Notes: generated by a model not told the origin, from the letters alone. A DNA stretch of 64,000 bases from SABI01 sp963678555 (GCA_963678555.2 CAXXJA010000003.1:1-64000); one strand, 5' to 3'; shown: positions 36,659 through 45,051, counted from the stretch's first letter. Translations and numbers: made by a program.

Positions 36659-37614
36659 AACATTCCTTTTGTGGTGGGCAGCTCGGTGTTGCCCGGGTAT
36701 CTGAATACCGCCTGCTTCAATGCACGGGCGAACGCCTTGAACAACGACTCGACCTGGTGGTGGGTATTGCCCTCACTCACACTGAGATGAATGTTGGCCC
36801 TAGACTCATCACTGAAGCTCTTGAAGAAGTGTTCCACCATCTCGGTGGGAAAGGTGCCCACCACGTCCCGATTGAACGAGACATCGAAAAGCAGGTAGGG
36901 ACGGTTCGAGAAATCGAGCACACAGGAACCGGTCACGTCATCCATGGGAACCCTGGCATCCCCGTACCGTGCGATACCCCGTTTATCACCCAGTGCCCTG
37001 AGCACGGCCTCTCCAAGACAGATCGCCGTATCCTCGACACTGTGATGCTCATCGACATGGATATCTCCTTCACACACGATATCAAGATCGATTCTTCCAT
37101 GGCGTGCGATCTGATCGAGCATGTGATCAAAGAACGGGATCCCGGTATCGACAGAAGCCCTGCCTGTCCCGTCAAGGTTTACCGACACCGAAATGGAGGT
37201 CTCCTTCGTCGTCCGCTTCACCCGGGCTCTGCGCGGCGGCAGTTCGTTAACGGGAATCAGAAGTGGAAGCAGCTCATCCCAGGAGGTGAACTCTATACAT
37301 CTAAGGTCCTCACAGGAGGGGTCTCTCGTTATGAGAAGGGAACTCTCCCGGTTGATTGATTCGGATTCGAGCTCGGATACCTGAGCGATGGTCCGTTCGA
37401 TGAAGATCTTCTCACCGGCAAGGATATCGGTACAGTAGGTGAGGAGCTGTTCGGGAGGAGAGGATGTTTCAGCGATGCGGATGACCGGTGTGTACAGACC
37501 GTAACCGGCTATCCGGGAAAGACTCGAAAGGAGAGACGGTTCCCAGTAGACCTGCGAATCGCTCACCTTCCGGACCATCACATCGTAATCGATGATAAGA
37601 TAGGAATGCTTCAT
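36655..37614 (-). CDS. hisB: Imidazoleglycerol-phosphate dehydratase with a degenerate HAD-phosphatase-like N-terminal domain
   Basis: A 319-residue protein. Residues about 126-319 are a full IGPD: GIPFFDHMLDQIARHG, DEHHSVEDTAICLGEA, ALGDKRGIARYGDA and NTHHQVESLFKAFARAL hold the Mn-binding His/Glu sets. Residues 1-125 align by eye with the HAD phosphatase half of bifunctional HisB: YLIIDYDVMV against the usual FIDRDGTL, and SLLITRDPSCEDL against the GDRxTD box. The GT after DxD, the Thr/Ser motif, the zinc-loop cysteines and the GD are missing, so histidinol phosphatase activity is unlikely. It overlaps hisC and hisH by four bases each. Confidence 0.95.
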   Translation of the reverse strand: MKHSYLIIDYDVMVRKVSDSQVYWEPSLLSSLSRIAGYGLYTPVIRIAETSSPPEQLLTYCTDILAGEKIFIERTIAQVSELESESINRESSLLITRDPSCEDLRCIEFTSWDELLPLLIPVNELPPRRARVKRTTKETSISVSVNLDGTGRASVDTGIPFFDHMLDQIARHGRIDLDIVCEGDIHVDEHHSVEDTAICLGEAVLRALGDKRGIARYGDARVPMDDVTGSCVLDFSNRPYLLFDVSFNRDVVGTFPTEMVEHFFKSFSDESRANIHLSVSEGNTHHQVESLFKAFARALKQAVFRYPGNTELPTTKGML

Positions 37615-38687
37615 GCGAGGACCTCCTCAAGTTCCTTCAGAGCCGTCAGGAGCGTATCATTCTCATCCCTGCTGCCGACAGTAATCCTGACACAGCCGCT
37701 GCAGCCGATAACACGGGAGCGGTTTCGGATGATGATTCCCTTCTTGAGAAGAGAGGTGTACAGAAGGTCTGCGTCAAGCACCTTGACGAGGATGAAGTTT
37801 GCATCACTGTGATACACCTCCTCGACATAGGAAAGGGAGGGGAGGAAGGAAGCGATCCTCTCCCGCTCGCTGACGATCTGCCGGACAGTATCATGCACCC
37901 GGGTCTTCTCTGCCAGTGCCCTGACAGCGGTCTCCTGCTGGATCCCGCTCAGGTTGTAGGGATACTTCACATGGTGCATGATCCTGACAATCTGCGGGTC
38001 CGCTATTGCAAACCCGATTCTCACATTGGCAAGGCCCCATGCCTTGCTCAGTGTTCTCAGCACTACAATTCGGCCGTTGTCATCGATCAGAGAAGCTGCT
38101 GACTCCTGTTCGCTGAAATCTATGTAGGCTTCATCAACCACAGTGATTCCCTGAAACAGTGATGCAATCTCCTGTATCTGAGCGAGAGGAAAGCTGTTAC
38201 CGCTGGGATTGTTCGGTGAACAGATGAAGAGCATCTTGCTGCCCTGAGTGTTGAGTTCCTCCATACGTTCTCTGATGGCTTTCATGTCAAGGTCATACGT
38301 GGCTGTGAGAGGAATCGACGTGATACCCACATCGTTGATGTCGGCGAATACCTGATAGGCTCCGTAGGTGGGTGGCAGCAGAACGACCCTGTCTTCCTTC
38401 GGTTCACAGAAGATCCTGAACAGGAGATCTATGATCTCGTCACTGCCGTTACCGAGCACGATACGATCGGAAGCGAACCCGAGAGTCTCCTCTATCGATT
38501 TCTTGAGCAGCACATGTTTCGGATCGGGGTATCGGTTCCTCCCCTCTCCTCCTATGAAATCGGTAAAGTTTTCATTGGCATCGATGAAGATCGACGCATG
38601 ACCGGAAAACTCGTTGCGCGCCGAAGAGTAGGGAGTAAGAGCCCGTATCGATGGCCTCATAAGCTGTTGTATTCTCTCTGATTCCAT
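37611..38687 (-). CDS. hisC: Histidinol-phosphate aminotransferase
   Basis: A 358-residue class I/II PLP aminotransferase from ATG 38687, just after the hisD stop; the frame opens eight codons upstream. Motifs are IDANENFTDF, LGNGSDEIIDLLFR, CSPNNPSGNSF, VVDEAYIDF and RTLSKAWGLANVRIGFAIA with the PLP Lys. It converts imidazole acetol phosphate to histidinol phosphate (step 7). Confidence 0.96.
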   Translation of the reverse strand: MESERIQQLMRPSIRALTPYSSARNEFSGHASIFIDANENFTDFIGGEGRNRYPDPKHVLLKKSIEETLGFASDRIVLGNGSDEIIDLLFRIFCEPKEDRVVLLPPTYGAYQVFADINDVGITSIPLTATYDLDMKAIRERMEELNTQGSKMLFICSPNNPSGNSFPLAQIQEIASLFQGITVVDEAYIDFSEQESAASLIDDNGRIVVLRTLSKAWGLANVRIGFAIADPQIVRIMHHVKYPYNLSGIQQETAVRALAEKTRVHDTVRQIVSERERIASFLPSLSYVEEVYHSDANFILVKVLDADLLYTSLLKKGIIIRNRSRVIGCSGCVRITVGSRDENDTLLTALKELEEVLA

Positions 38688-38688
38688 A

Positions 38689-40005
38689 TCAGACCCCTTT
38701 GAGAGCATCAAGTCGGATAGACACTGCTCTTGCGTGTGCCTGAAGCGTCTCTGCTTCAGCCATAGTAACGATCGTCCGCGAAAGATCGGTGATACCCTGA
38801 GGACTCAGGTGCTGATACGTGATCGTCTTCATGAAACTCGAGAGGTTCACACCGCTGTAGGCGCGGGCGTAACCGCTGGTGGGAAGCGTATGGTTTGTCC
38901 CTGAAGCATAGTCCCCGGCTGACTCGGGTGAATAGAGTCCGAGAAACACCGACCCTGCATTCACCACCTTTTCCTCAATGACATGATACTCTTCAAGGGC
39001 AAGAATCAGGTGCTCAGGAGCATATTCGTTGATGATATCGACCGCTTCCTCCTCACTCTCAACGATAACGGCATAGGAGCGTGAGAGAGAGCTTTCTGCG
39101 AGTTCCCGTCGGATAAGGGCGTCCATCTGTGAGTTTACATGATCCAGAATCTCCTGAACGATGGCCTCACCTTCCTGTGCGGTCCTGTCGATGACCACCA
39201 GAACCGCCTGAGAGTCTCTTCCATGTTCACACTGACTGAGGATATCAGCAGCAGCGAACTGGACAGGAGTGGAGGAGTCAACGACAACCATGACCTCGCT
39301 CGGGCCTGCCGGCATATCGATTGCAACCCCGGCTGAGTTCACCTGCTGTTTCGCCTCGGTGACGAAGCGATTTCCCGGACCGAAGATCTTGTCTACCGGC
39401 CTGTTTGACTCGGTTCCATAGGCGAGGGCGCCGATCGCCTGGGCTCCACCGCAGGTGAGAATATCCTGGATACCGAGCAGGTCTGCACAGTAGAGGATCG
39501 TCGGATCGACAGATCCGTCGGGCCGTGGTGGAGTCGCGATCGTGATGGAGGGACAGCCTGCCAGTTTCGCGGGAACGGCAAGCATCAGGAGTGTAGAGAA
39601 TAATGGAGCCGTTCCTCCGGGGATATAGAGCCCCACCCGTTCGATAGGAACCGACTTCTGCCAGCAGGTGACACCAGGCTGGACCTCGACCTTCTCATGC
39701 ACCGGGCGCTGTGATGCATGAAACGTTTCGATGTTCCGTGCCGCCTCGGCGATTGCGGAGGCAAGGTCGGCAGGAACCTGTCGCGCCTCTTTCCCTATCC
39801 GTTCTCGATCATACAGAAGTGAGGAGATTTCAACCCCGTCAAAGGCGAGTGTACGCTCTTTCACCGCCTCTTCACCACCGGTCCTGACCTGTTCGAGAAT
39901 CTCTCTCACCGCAGAACTGACCTCTTCACTCTCGATTTCGTCCGATCGGGCGAGAAGGGTGCGTACATCTTCCTTTTTCATCGAATAGTAGACATTCATG
40001 CTCAT
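38689..40005 (-). CDS. hisD: Histidinol dehydrogenase
   Basis: A 438-residue enzyme with the full-length family layout. It has VERVGLYIPGGTAPLFSTL, GGAQAIGALAYGT, KIFGPGNRFVTEAKQQV, DMPAGPSEVMVV, ILSQCEHGRDSQAVL with zinc-ligand Gln/His, EYAPEHLIL, and GTNHTLPTSGYAR with the catalytic-region His. It does the last two oxidations to histidine. It starts 13 bp after hisG. MKKEDV, eight codons in, is an alternative start. Confidence 0.97.
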   Translation of the reverse strand: MSMNVYYSMKKEDVRTLLARSDEIESEEVSSAVREILEQVRTGGEEAVKERTLAFDGVEISSLLYDRERIGKEARQVPADLASAIAEAARNIETFHASQRPVHEKVEVQPGVTCWQKSVPIERVGLYIPGGTAPLFSTLLMLAVPAKLAGCPSITIATPPRPDGSVDPTILYCADLLGIQDILTCGGAQAIGALAYGTESNRPVDKIFGPGNRFVTEAKQQVNSAGVAIDMPAGPSEVMVVVDSSTPVQFAAADILSQCEHGRDSQAVLVVIDRTAQEGEAIVQEILDHVNSQMDALIRRELAESSLSRSYAVIVESEEEAVDIINEYAPEHLILALEEYHVIEEKVVNAGSVFLGLYSPESAGDYASGTNHTLPTSGYARAYSGVNLSSFMKTITYQHLSPQGITDLSRTIVTMAEAETLQAHARAVSIRLDALKGV

Positions 40006-40018
40006 TCCCCGTGCCCGT

Positions 40019-40876
40019 TCAATCTGCCATCTTTTCGATAGCAGTTACGAGTATTCCCTGGGCTCCCAGGGCTTTCAGCTTCTCAAGAACATCCCAGAAA
40101 AGATCTTCGAGAACAACCGTCTGCACAGAGACCCACTGGTCATCGACCAGAGGAGTCACAGTCGGGCTCTTCATCCCGTGAATGATTCCTGCGACTTCAG
40201 AAAGATGTTTTTTCGGAAGGTTGAACATAATATATTTATAATCCATCGCCTTGCGCACCGCATCCATGCGCATGAGCAGCCTGTCGAGAATCTCCTTCTT
40301 CTCAGCGGGCAAGTCCGGATGAGCGATCATCACAGCCGTTGAAGTGTAAAAGGCATCGACCTCTTTCAGGCCGTTACTGGCAAGAGTGGCCCCGGTGGAC
40401 ACAAGATCGCAGATGGCATCGGAGACTCCCACCGAGGGTGTGATTTCCACCGAACCGCTGATCTCGTACACGCGTGAGGTAACCCCATTCTCTTTGAGAT
40501 ACTTGGCGAGAATTGTCGGATAACTCGTTGCGATCCGCTTCCCTTCCAGGCTTTTCACACTGTCGTACTCGAACTCGTTCGGGACAGCGATCGAGAGACG
40601 GCATTTTGCAAACCCCAGATCCCTGACGATATCGAGCGGGAAGTTCTGCTCGTCATGCTCGTTTCTTCCGACAATTCCGATATCGGCAACACCGTCATAC
40701 ACGTACGAGGGGATATCATCATCGCGGAGGAAGAGGAACTCGATGGGGAAGTTGCTTGACTCTGCCCTCAGCACTCTGCTTGATGAATTGAAATGCACCC
40801 CGCAATCCTTTATCAGCTGGAGAGAATCCTCACTCAGTCTTCCCTTCTTCTGTATTGCGATCTTCAGTCGTTCCAT
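40019..40876 (-). CDS. hisG: ATP phosphoribosyltransferase, long form
   Basis: A 285-residue HisG of the long type. It starts MERLKIAIQKKGRLSEDSL; the catalytic part has VADIGIVGRNEHDE and the PRPP-binding ICDLVSTGATLASNGL. The last about 75 residues form the C-terminal regulatory domain (SPTVTPLVDDQWVSVQTVV), so feedback inhibition by histidine is expected and no HisZ is needed. GGAGGAG precedes the ATG. First structural gene, behind an attenuator. Confidence 0.97.
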   Translation of the reverse strand: MERLKIAIQKKGRLSEDSLQLIKDCGVHFNSSSRVLRAESSNFPIEFLFLRDDDIPSYVYDGVADIGIVGRNEHDEQNFPLDIVRDLGFAKCRLSIAVPNEFEYDSVKSLEGKRIATSYPTILAKYLKENGVTSRVYEISGSVEITPSVGVSDAICDLVSTGATLASNGLKEVDAFYTSTAVMIAHPDLPAEKKEILDRLLMRMDAVRKAMDYKYIMFNLPKKHLSEVAGIIHGMKSPTVTPLVDDQWVSVQTVVLEDLFWDVLEKLKALGAQGILVTAIEKMAD

Positions 40877-40902
40877 AATCTCCTCCAGTCCCGTAAAACA
40901 GG

Positions 40903-40931
40903 AACAGGCTTCGCTGTCTGCGAAGCCTGTT
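40903..40931 (-). terminator. his attenuator hairpin
   Basis: In the transcript direction AACAGGCTTCG-CAGACAG-CGAAGCCTGTT forms an 11-bp stem with a 7-base loop, followed by CCTGTTTT. It lies between the leader peptide and hisG, 26 bp before the hisG start, the expected place for a regulated terminator. TGTTGCG just upstream can pair with CGCAGACA (one bulge) at the loop and might act as an antiterminator; that pairing is weak inference. Confidence 0.78.
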
Positions 40932-40962
40932 TATCAGAATAGTGTACACACGCACCGCAACA

Positions 40963-41013
40963 TTATAGAGATGAGCTATGATGATGGTGGTGGTGTCTAG
41001 GTATCATGTTCAT
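40963..41013 (-). CDS. hisL: Histidine operon leader peptide
   Basis: A 16-codon frame reading MNMIPRHHHHHHSSSL, then TAA. Six His codons in a row (three CAC, three CAT) are followed by three Ser. It lies 86 bp upstream of hisG with a terminator hairpin between, exactly the layout of enterobacterial hisL, whose ribosome stalling at His codons prevents termination when His-tRNA is scarce. ATG 41013 or ATG 41007 may be the start. No ribosome site is seen, and the predicted transcript start is within a base or two of ATG 41013, so the leader may be translated leaderless. A GTG further up is also in frame. Confidence 0.85.
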   Translation of the reverse strand: MNMIPRHHHHHHSSSL

Positions 41014-41020
41014 GTGGTTC

Positions 41021-41049
41021 ACAGTATCGAAGGAATACTATTATGTCAA
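41021..41049 (-). promoter_or_regulatory. his operon promoter
   Basis: On the minus strand TTGACA (41049-41044), 17 bp, then TACTGT (41026-41021). Perfect -35 and spacing, fair -10. Predicted start near 41014, immediately before the hisL ATG. It lies between the DUF308 gene stop and hisL. Confidence 0.65.
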
Positions 41050-41064
41050 TATACAGCCACTTTC

Positions 41065-41643
41065 TCATTCTCCTTCAGAGGCGGGAGTTGTATTCATCTT
41101 CTTGTTTGAACGCATGTGAAGAACTCCGATAACGATACCCGCTATCCCTACGACGATGGCTACCGATGCGACGAGGGTGACGATGAGTGAAGCGGTCTGA
41201 GTGGGAAGGAGAAACACGAGAACAGCGACAACGATGGAAGCAAGAGCCTCAAGAAGGAGCGGTTTCTTCCGGTAGGAACTCCTGGAAATCGCGAACACTT
41301 CAATACAGAGAATGAGAGCTGACAGCACCGCCTGTCCGGCAAGGATCTTGAGCATCAGGTGAGAGGTGCTCTGCGAAGAAGTGAACAGAAGAACCAGAGC
41401 AAGAATGGCGATGATGATACCCGAGATTCCCTTGATCAGTGTACCGGCAAAGGCTACCGATGCTTCCTGATACCGTTTGACGGTGAACAGAGAGACAAGG
41501 GAACTGATCAGGATCAGTATGCTGATGGTCCCTGTCAGGAGCTGCGTAAACAATTCCCGTCTCACAAGCATCGAAAGAGCGAGGACGATCAGGAGCGCCG
41601 AAACGACGATCCACATAAGATAGATTCTCTTTTCCCTTGCCAT
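41065..41643 (-). CDS. HdeD/DUF308-like membrane protein
   Basis: A 192-residue protein with six closely spaced membrane segments, for example LMWIVVSALLIVLALSMLV and AILALVLLFTS, and short loops with paired basic residues at both ends. This is the DUF308 (HdeD-like) layout, two repeats of three helices. HdeD helps acid resistance in E. coli; a role here is not shown. It precedes the his promoter on the same strand and is divergent from the HAD gene. Confidence 0.8.
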   Translation of the reverse strand: MAREKRIYLMWIVVSALLIVLALSMLVRRELFTQLLTGTISILILISSLVSLFTVKRYQEASVAFAGTLIKGISGIIIAILALVLLFTSSQSTSHLMLKILAGQAVLSALILCIEVFAISRSSYRKKPLLLEALASIVVAVLVFLLPTQTASLIVTLVASVAIVVGIAGIVIGVLHMRSNKKMNTTPASEGE

Positions 41644-41715
41644 ACTACCCCCTTGTGGTATAAGTGTACCTATAGGGTATCATCCCCTCTTTTCATTTTT
41701 TTGTAAAGGATTGTC

Positions 41716-42408
41716 ATGTACGACCACATACTTTTTGATGCAGACGGTACGCTGTGGGACTTCACAGCAGCAGAGAATTACGCACTGAAAGCTCTCTTCG
41801 AGGAAGGAGGGCTGCTCGTCACAGACGAGATGATCGGGACCTACCACACCATCAATCACCGGCTGTGGCTTGATCTGGAGAAGGGACTCACCACGATGGA
41901 GAAGCTGAAGGTGGAACGCTTCTTCCGGTTTTACGCTGCCTATCAGGTGGACTTCGATGCAGAGACAGCGGCTGAACGCTACATACATCACCTCAGCACC
42001 AGCCATCACATCTATGACGACACACTGCAGGTTCTCGAGGAGATCGAAGCAATGGGAATCCCCATGAGCATCATCACGAACGGAATCACGGCAGTGCAGA
42101 AAGGTCGGGTAGAGGCAACAGGGACGTTCCGGTTCTTCTCCTACGTGGCCATCGGTGAGGAACTCGGGTATGTGAAACCTGATGTGCGGTTTTTCAGCAG
42201 AACCTTCGAAAAGCTGAACCGGCGGGGCTTCTTCCCCCACCGACCGCTTGTTGTCGGCGATTCTCTGAGCAGTGACATCGAAGGGTCAGTGCAGGCGGGC
42301 CTGGACAGTGTGTGGATCAACCGATACGACATGGACATACCCTCCTCCCCCGCCTATACCTATACGATACGGAACCTTGAGGAGTTGCTGCCTATCATTC
42401 GACTGTGA
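41716..42408 (+). CDS. YjjG-type HAD nucleotidase
   Basis: A 230-residue HAD hydrolase. Motif I is ILFDADGTLWDF, the Asp-x-Asp with the Leu-Trp-Asp-Phe of the YjjG/YfnB group (noncanonical pyrimidine nucleotidases). The helical cap spans about residues 18-90, motif II is SIITNGITAVQ, Lys is in GYVKPDVRFF, and motif IV is VVGDSLSSDIEGSVQAG. Cytoplasmic house-cleaning dephosphorylation of modified dUMP/dTMP analogues is the family activity; the exact substrate is inference. Its 3' end overlaps the convergent FKBP gene by 14 bp. Confidence 0.9.
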   Translation: MYDHILFDADGTLWDFTAAENYALKALFEEGGLLVTDEMIGTYHTINHRLWLDLEKGLTTMEKLKVERFFRFYAAYQVDFDAETAAERYIHHLSTSHHIYDDTLQVLEEIEAMGIPMSIITNGITAVQKGRVEATGTFRFFSYVAIGEELGYVKPDVRFFSRTFEKLNRRGFFPHRPLVVGDSLSSDIEGSVQAGLDSVWINRYDMDIPSSPAYTYTIRNLEELLPIIRL

Positions 42409-43252
42409 GCACCTCAACAAGTTCCACATCAAAGATCAGCAGTGTATTCGGTTCTATGCGTGAGTTTCCCGAGGTCCCATAGCCGAGCGACGGATGGACA
42501 TAGAAACGATATGAGGAACCCTCTCCCATAAGTTTCAGTCCCTCTCGGAATCCTGGGATGAGGTTGTTGAGGCTGAAAGTGCTTGGAATACCGGGAATCG
42601 ATGAATCTCCCTCCCTTCCATCAAGGAAGGTGAGCGTATAGTTCACCTTCACTGAATCTCCGTCTTTCGGCCTCGTACCGTCACTTCCGGTCAGCACATG
42701 GTACTGCAGTCCGCTTTCGGTCGTCATGATGCCATCTGCATCTGCGTTGAACCGGAGAAAATCCTCTGCTTCCTTCAAGTTCTTCTCTGCAAGAGCCTCC
42801 AGCTCCTGAGAGGCCTCATTTACCAGCTTCGTCTGAAATTCGTTGAATGCGGTGATCCTCTCCTCCTGAGTCAGCATCTGAGAACCGTCTATCCCCTTGT
42901 CATAGATTCCTCTGAGAAAATAGGAGGCGTTCAGGGATGGAAGGTCCCTGAGAGCACTTTCCATGAGTATGTAGCCATAAGCGTAACTGAACCGCTCTTC
43001 CAGGCTCTCGGGCGTCTCAAGTCCGTAAAAGTAGGAGAGTTCCTGTTCATACTCTTCTGACTCTTCGGTTTCAGAGGTTACCGCTGAAGCAGAGGGGTTG
43101 GCGGGCTGTGAGGAAACAGTTGGATTCTCTCTATCAGGAGGAGCAGAAGGTGTCCCCGCAAGCACGGGGTCACGCTGTGAACAACCCGTCAGTGAGAGGA
43201 AAAGAAGAGAAATCAGGAAACTCTGGGCTATATATGAACTCTGTCTGTGCAT
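42395..43252 (-). CDS. FKBP-type peptidyl-prolyl isomerase lipoprotein (Mip-like)
   Basis: A 285-residue lipoprotein from ATG 43252. The signal peptide ends in LFLSLTGC, followed by a low-complexity Ser/Pro/Glu linker to about residue 75. An FKBP_N helical dimerisation region (FSYAYGYILMESALRDLPSL to EAEDFLRFNADADGI) and an FKBP_C domain (VLTGSDGTRPKDGDSVKVNY, GLKLMGEGSSYRFYVHPSLG YGTSG-like end) follow. It folds proline-containing proteins in the periplasm or at the surface. It is monocistronic. Confidence 0.92.
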   Translation of the reverse strand: MHRQSSYIAQSFLISLLFLSLTGCSQRDPVLAGTPSAPPDRENPTVSSQPANPSASAVTSETEESEEYEQELSYFYGLETPESLEERFSYAYGYILMESALRDLPSLNASYFLRGIYDKGIDGSQMLTQEERITAFNEFQTKLVNEASQELEALAEKNLKEAEDFLRFNADADGIMTTESGLQYHVLTGSDGTRPKDGDSVKVNYTLTFLDGREGDSSIPGIPSTFSLNNLIPGFREGLKLMGEGSSYRFYVHPSLGYGTSGNSRIEPNTLLIFDVELVEVLTVE

Positions 43253-43320
43253 CAAATTCCGTCCCGCTCTGTATTTCCCCACCGACTACCATGGTAGTCG
43301 CCTTTCAGGTGTTCGTCCAC

Positions 43321-43339
43321 CTTTTTTTCAGAATATCGT
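43321..43339. repeat. 19-bp direct repeat, left copy
   Basis: CTTTTTTTCAGAATATCGT occurs here and again at 44512-44530, where it includes the last codons and stop of the fumarase beta gene. The two copies bracket an 1191-bp insert containing a truncated ATPase gene. Confidence 0.85.
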
Positions 43340-44021
43340 GTTTCTGACTAAACCCGATTATGCAGATCGGGCGGTCACAGAAGCTCTTGTGAACGCGTTG
43401 ATACATCGTGACTACATCCTGCTTGGCAGCGAGATCCATATCGACATGTTCGATGACCGGCTTGAGATCCAAAGCCCAGGAGGCATGTATGATGGTCGGG
43501 CGATCCAGGATTGTGATATCCACACCATCGCTTCTGCCAGACGCAACCCGTTGATTGCAGATCTGTTCCACCGCATGAAATTCATGGAGAGGCGGGGCAG
43601 CGGGTTGACGAAGATCCTCAGCGAGACAGCGAAGCTTCCCGGTTATGACGACCATGTAAAGCCCGCGTTTTTCTCCACGCCTTCGGACTTCCGGGTGGTG
43701 CTGAAGAATGTGAATTACGCTACTATAGCCGTCACCGCGCAAGTTACCCCCCAAGTTACCCCCCAAGTTACCCCCCAAGTTACCCCCCAAGTTACCCCCC
43801 AAGTTAGTGTACATATTGAAGAAATGATCCTTCAGTACTGTTCCCTTCCTCGAACACAGAGAGAAATTGTTGTGCATTTTGAATATAGCGATATTAAGTA
43901 TTTTACTAAAGGTTTTCTCAAACCACTCCTTGAATCGGGAAAAATACTGATGACCCAGCCAGATAAACCAAACAGCCCCAATCAAAAATATGTAGCTGCT
44001 GAGCAAACGGATCATCAATGA
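43323..44021 (+). pseudogene. AlbA_2/HATPase_c_4-type ATP-binding regulator, C-terminal fragment
   Basis: From about 43340 the frame reads like the second half of the AlbA-domain ATP-binding transcriptional regulators often mislabelled RecG-like. AVTEALVNALIHRDYILLGSE, DDRLEIQSPGGM, ARRNPLIADLFHRMKFMERRGSGL are its GHKL ATPase motifs; then comes a QVTP repeat and a winged-helix-like tail (REIVVHFEYSDIKYFTKGFL). The N-terminal AlbA DNA-binding half is absent, and the upstream frame is the antisense of the FKBP gene. It is therefore truncated, with the break at a 19-bp direct repeat. Confidence 0.83.
43740..43806 (+). repeat. 12-bp tandem repeat coding for QVTP units
   Basis: Five perfect copies of CAAGTTACCCCC (43740-43799) plus a 7-base partial copy, encoding QVTPQVTPQVTPQVTPQVTP as a linker between the ATPase and winged-helix parts. 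Such QVTP linkers recur in this family and their copy number probably varies by slippage in steps of four residues. Confidence 0.93.
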
Positions 44022-44511
44022 ACTGGTGGTTTTGAATCCAGCCGAATCACAATGCGGTAGCTTTTCGTACGTTTCCTGCATACGGGTCTACCCCACCAGC
44101 GGTCGGACAGGCGCAGGGAGCGCCGATTCCTAAGCAGCTGTATCTCTCACCTCCTCTGTCCACCCGATATTTCAATGAGCGATAAAGCTCACCAATATGA
44201 GAGGATCTCCTGTTCACATGGATCGTACATGATGGGCGCGGACACTAACCCTTCGTCCTTCCTGATACTGGTGAACTGTTTCCCCTCGGAGGTGAGCCAT
44301 AAGAACATACTCAAACCTTGGGCTTCAGGAGGTTATGTGATGAGTATCTTTCTTACGAGAGGAAGATAATCTGCTGATACAACACATCAACAAAGAACGC
44401 GGATTGACTTTGACCAGCATAGTCCGCTTCTGGAAGACTCAACCTTGAAAACCACGAGATAGTATTTGACGATAGGTGCAGCAAGGAGGAAAGAATTCAG
44501 CACAGGTTGCA
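44022..44511. other. 490-bp insert remainder between ATPase fragment and fumarase
   Basis: No supported gene. A plus-strand 64-codon frame from 44175 is unrecognised. Several short coding-like stretches in different frames suggest decayed mobile DNA. Confidence 0.3.
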
Positions 44512-44530
44512 CTTTTTTTCAGAATATCGT
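44512..44530. repeat. 19-bp direct repeat, right copy
   Basis: Same sequence as 43321-43339. Read on the minus strand it is the end of the fumarase beta gene (codons for Thr-Ile-Phe-stop and a following A run), so this copy is the ancestral one. Confidence 0.85.
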
Positions 44531-45040
44531 ATTCCCGAGACTGTCAATAGCCACGATAACCGGGAAATCCACCACTTCCAGCTCCTGCAGCGCTTCAGGA
44601 CCGAGATCGTCAAACGCGAGGGTCCGTGTAGAGATCACTCTCTCGGCATACAGCGCCCCGCATCCGCCGAAAGCACTGAGGTACAGTGCTCCGTGCTCAG
44701 CCACAGAACGGATCACCTGTTCATTCCTCGGGCCCTTCCCTATCAGGGCATTGACACCCAGAGAGAGGATCAGGGGTGTGAACGGATCCATCCGTGCGCT
44801 GGTCGTAGGACCGCAGGACCCGATCACATCGCCCGTTCTCGTACGGGCGGGACCCATGTAGTAGAGTGCCGAACCGGCAAGATCTACTGGAAGCGGTTCT
44901 TTTCTGCGCATAAGAGAGTCAATGCGGCGATGCACCTGGTCCCTTCCAACCAGAATCTTCCCGTTGAGGAGCAGCTGATCCCACACTCTGATCTCCTGAA
45001 TCATCTCCTTCGTGAAGGGGAGTGTAATGGTTCTTGTCAT
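44519..45040 (-). CDS. Fe-S hydro-lyase, beta subunit (fumarate/tartrate dehydratase type)
   Basis: A 173-residue Fumerase_C protein. Motifs are LLLNGKILVGRDQVHRRI, LYYMGPARTR, GSCGPTTSARMD, LIGKGPRNEQV and GGCGALYAERV. With the alpha subunit it forms a class I [4Fe-4S] fumarase, or possibly L-tartrate dehydratase. The context (central anaerobic metabolism, no tartrate genes) favours fumarate. It is 11 bp after the alpha gene and the last gene of the long minus-strand run. Confidence 0.9.
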   Translation of the reverse strand: MTRTITLPFTKEMIQEIRVWDQLLLNGKILVGRDQVHRRIDSLMRRKEPLPVDLAGSALYYMGPARTRTGDVIGSCGPTTSARMDPFTPLILSLGVNALIGKGPRNEQVIRSVAEHGALYLSAFGGCGALYAERVISTRTLAFDDLGPEALQELEVVDFPVIVAIDSLGNTIF

Positions 45041-45051
45041 CTTATCTCTCC

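Noticed and set aside
43740..43806. Possible CRISPR or regulatory repeat
   Set aside because: Contiguous 12-bp units without spacers, in frame in a coding region; it is a minisatellite.
43305..44081. 258-codon minus-strand frame with GGNL repeats
   Set aside because: Mirror of the QVTP repeat in the truncated ATPase gene; no start context.
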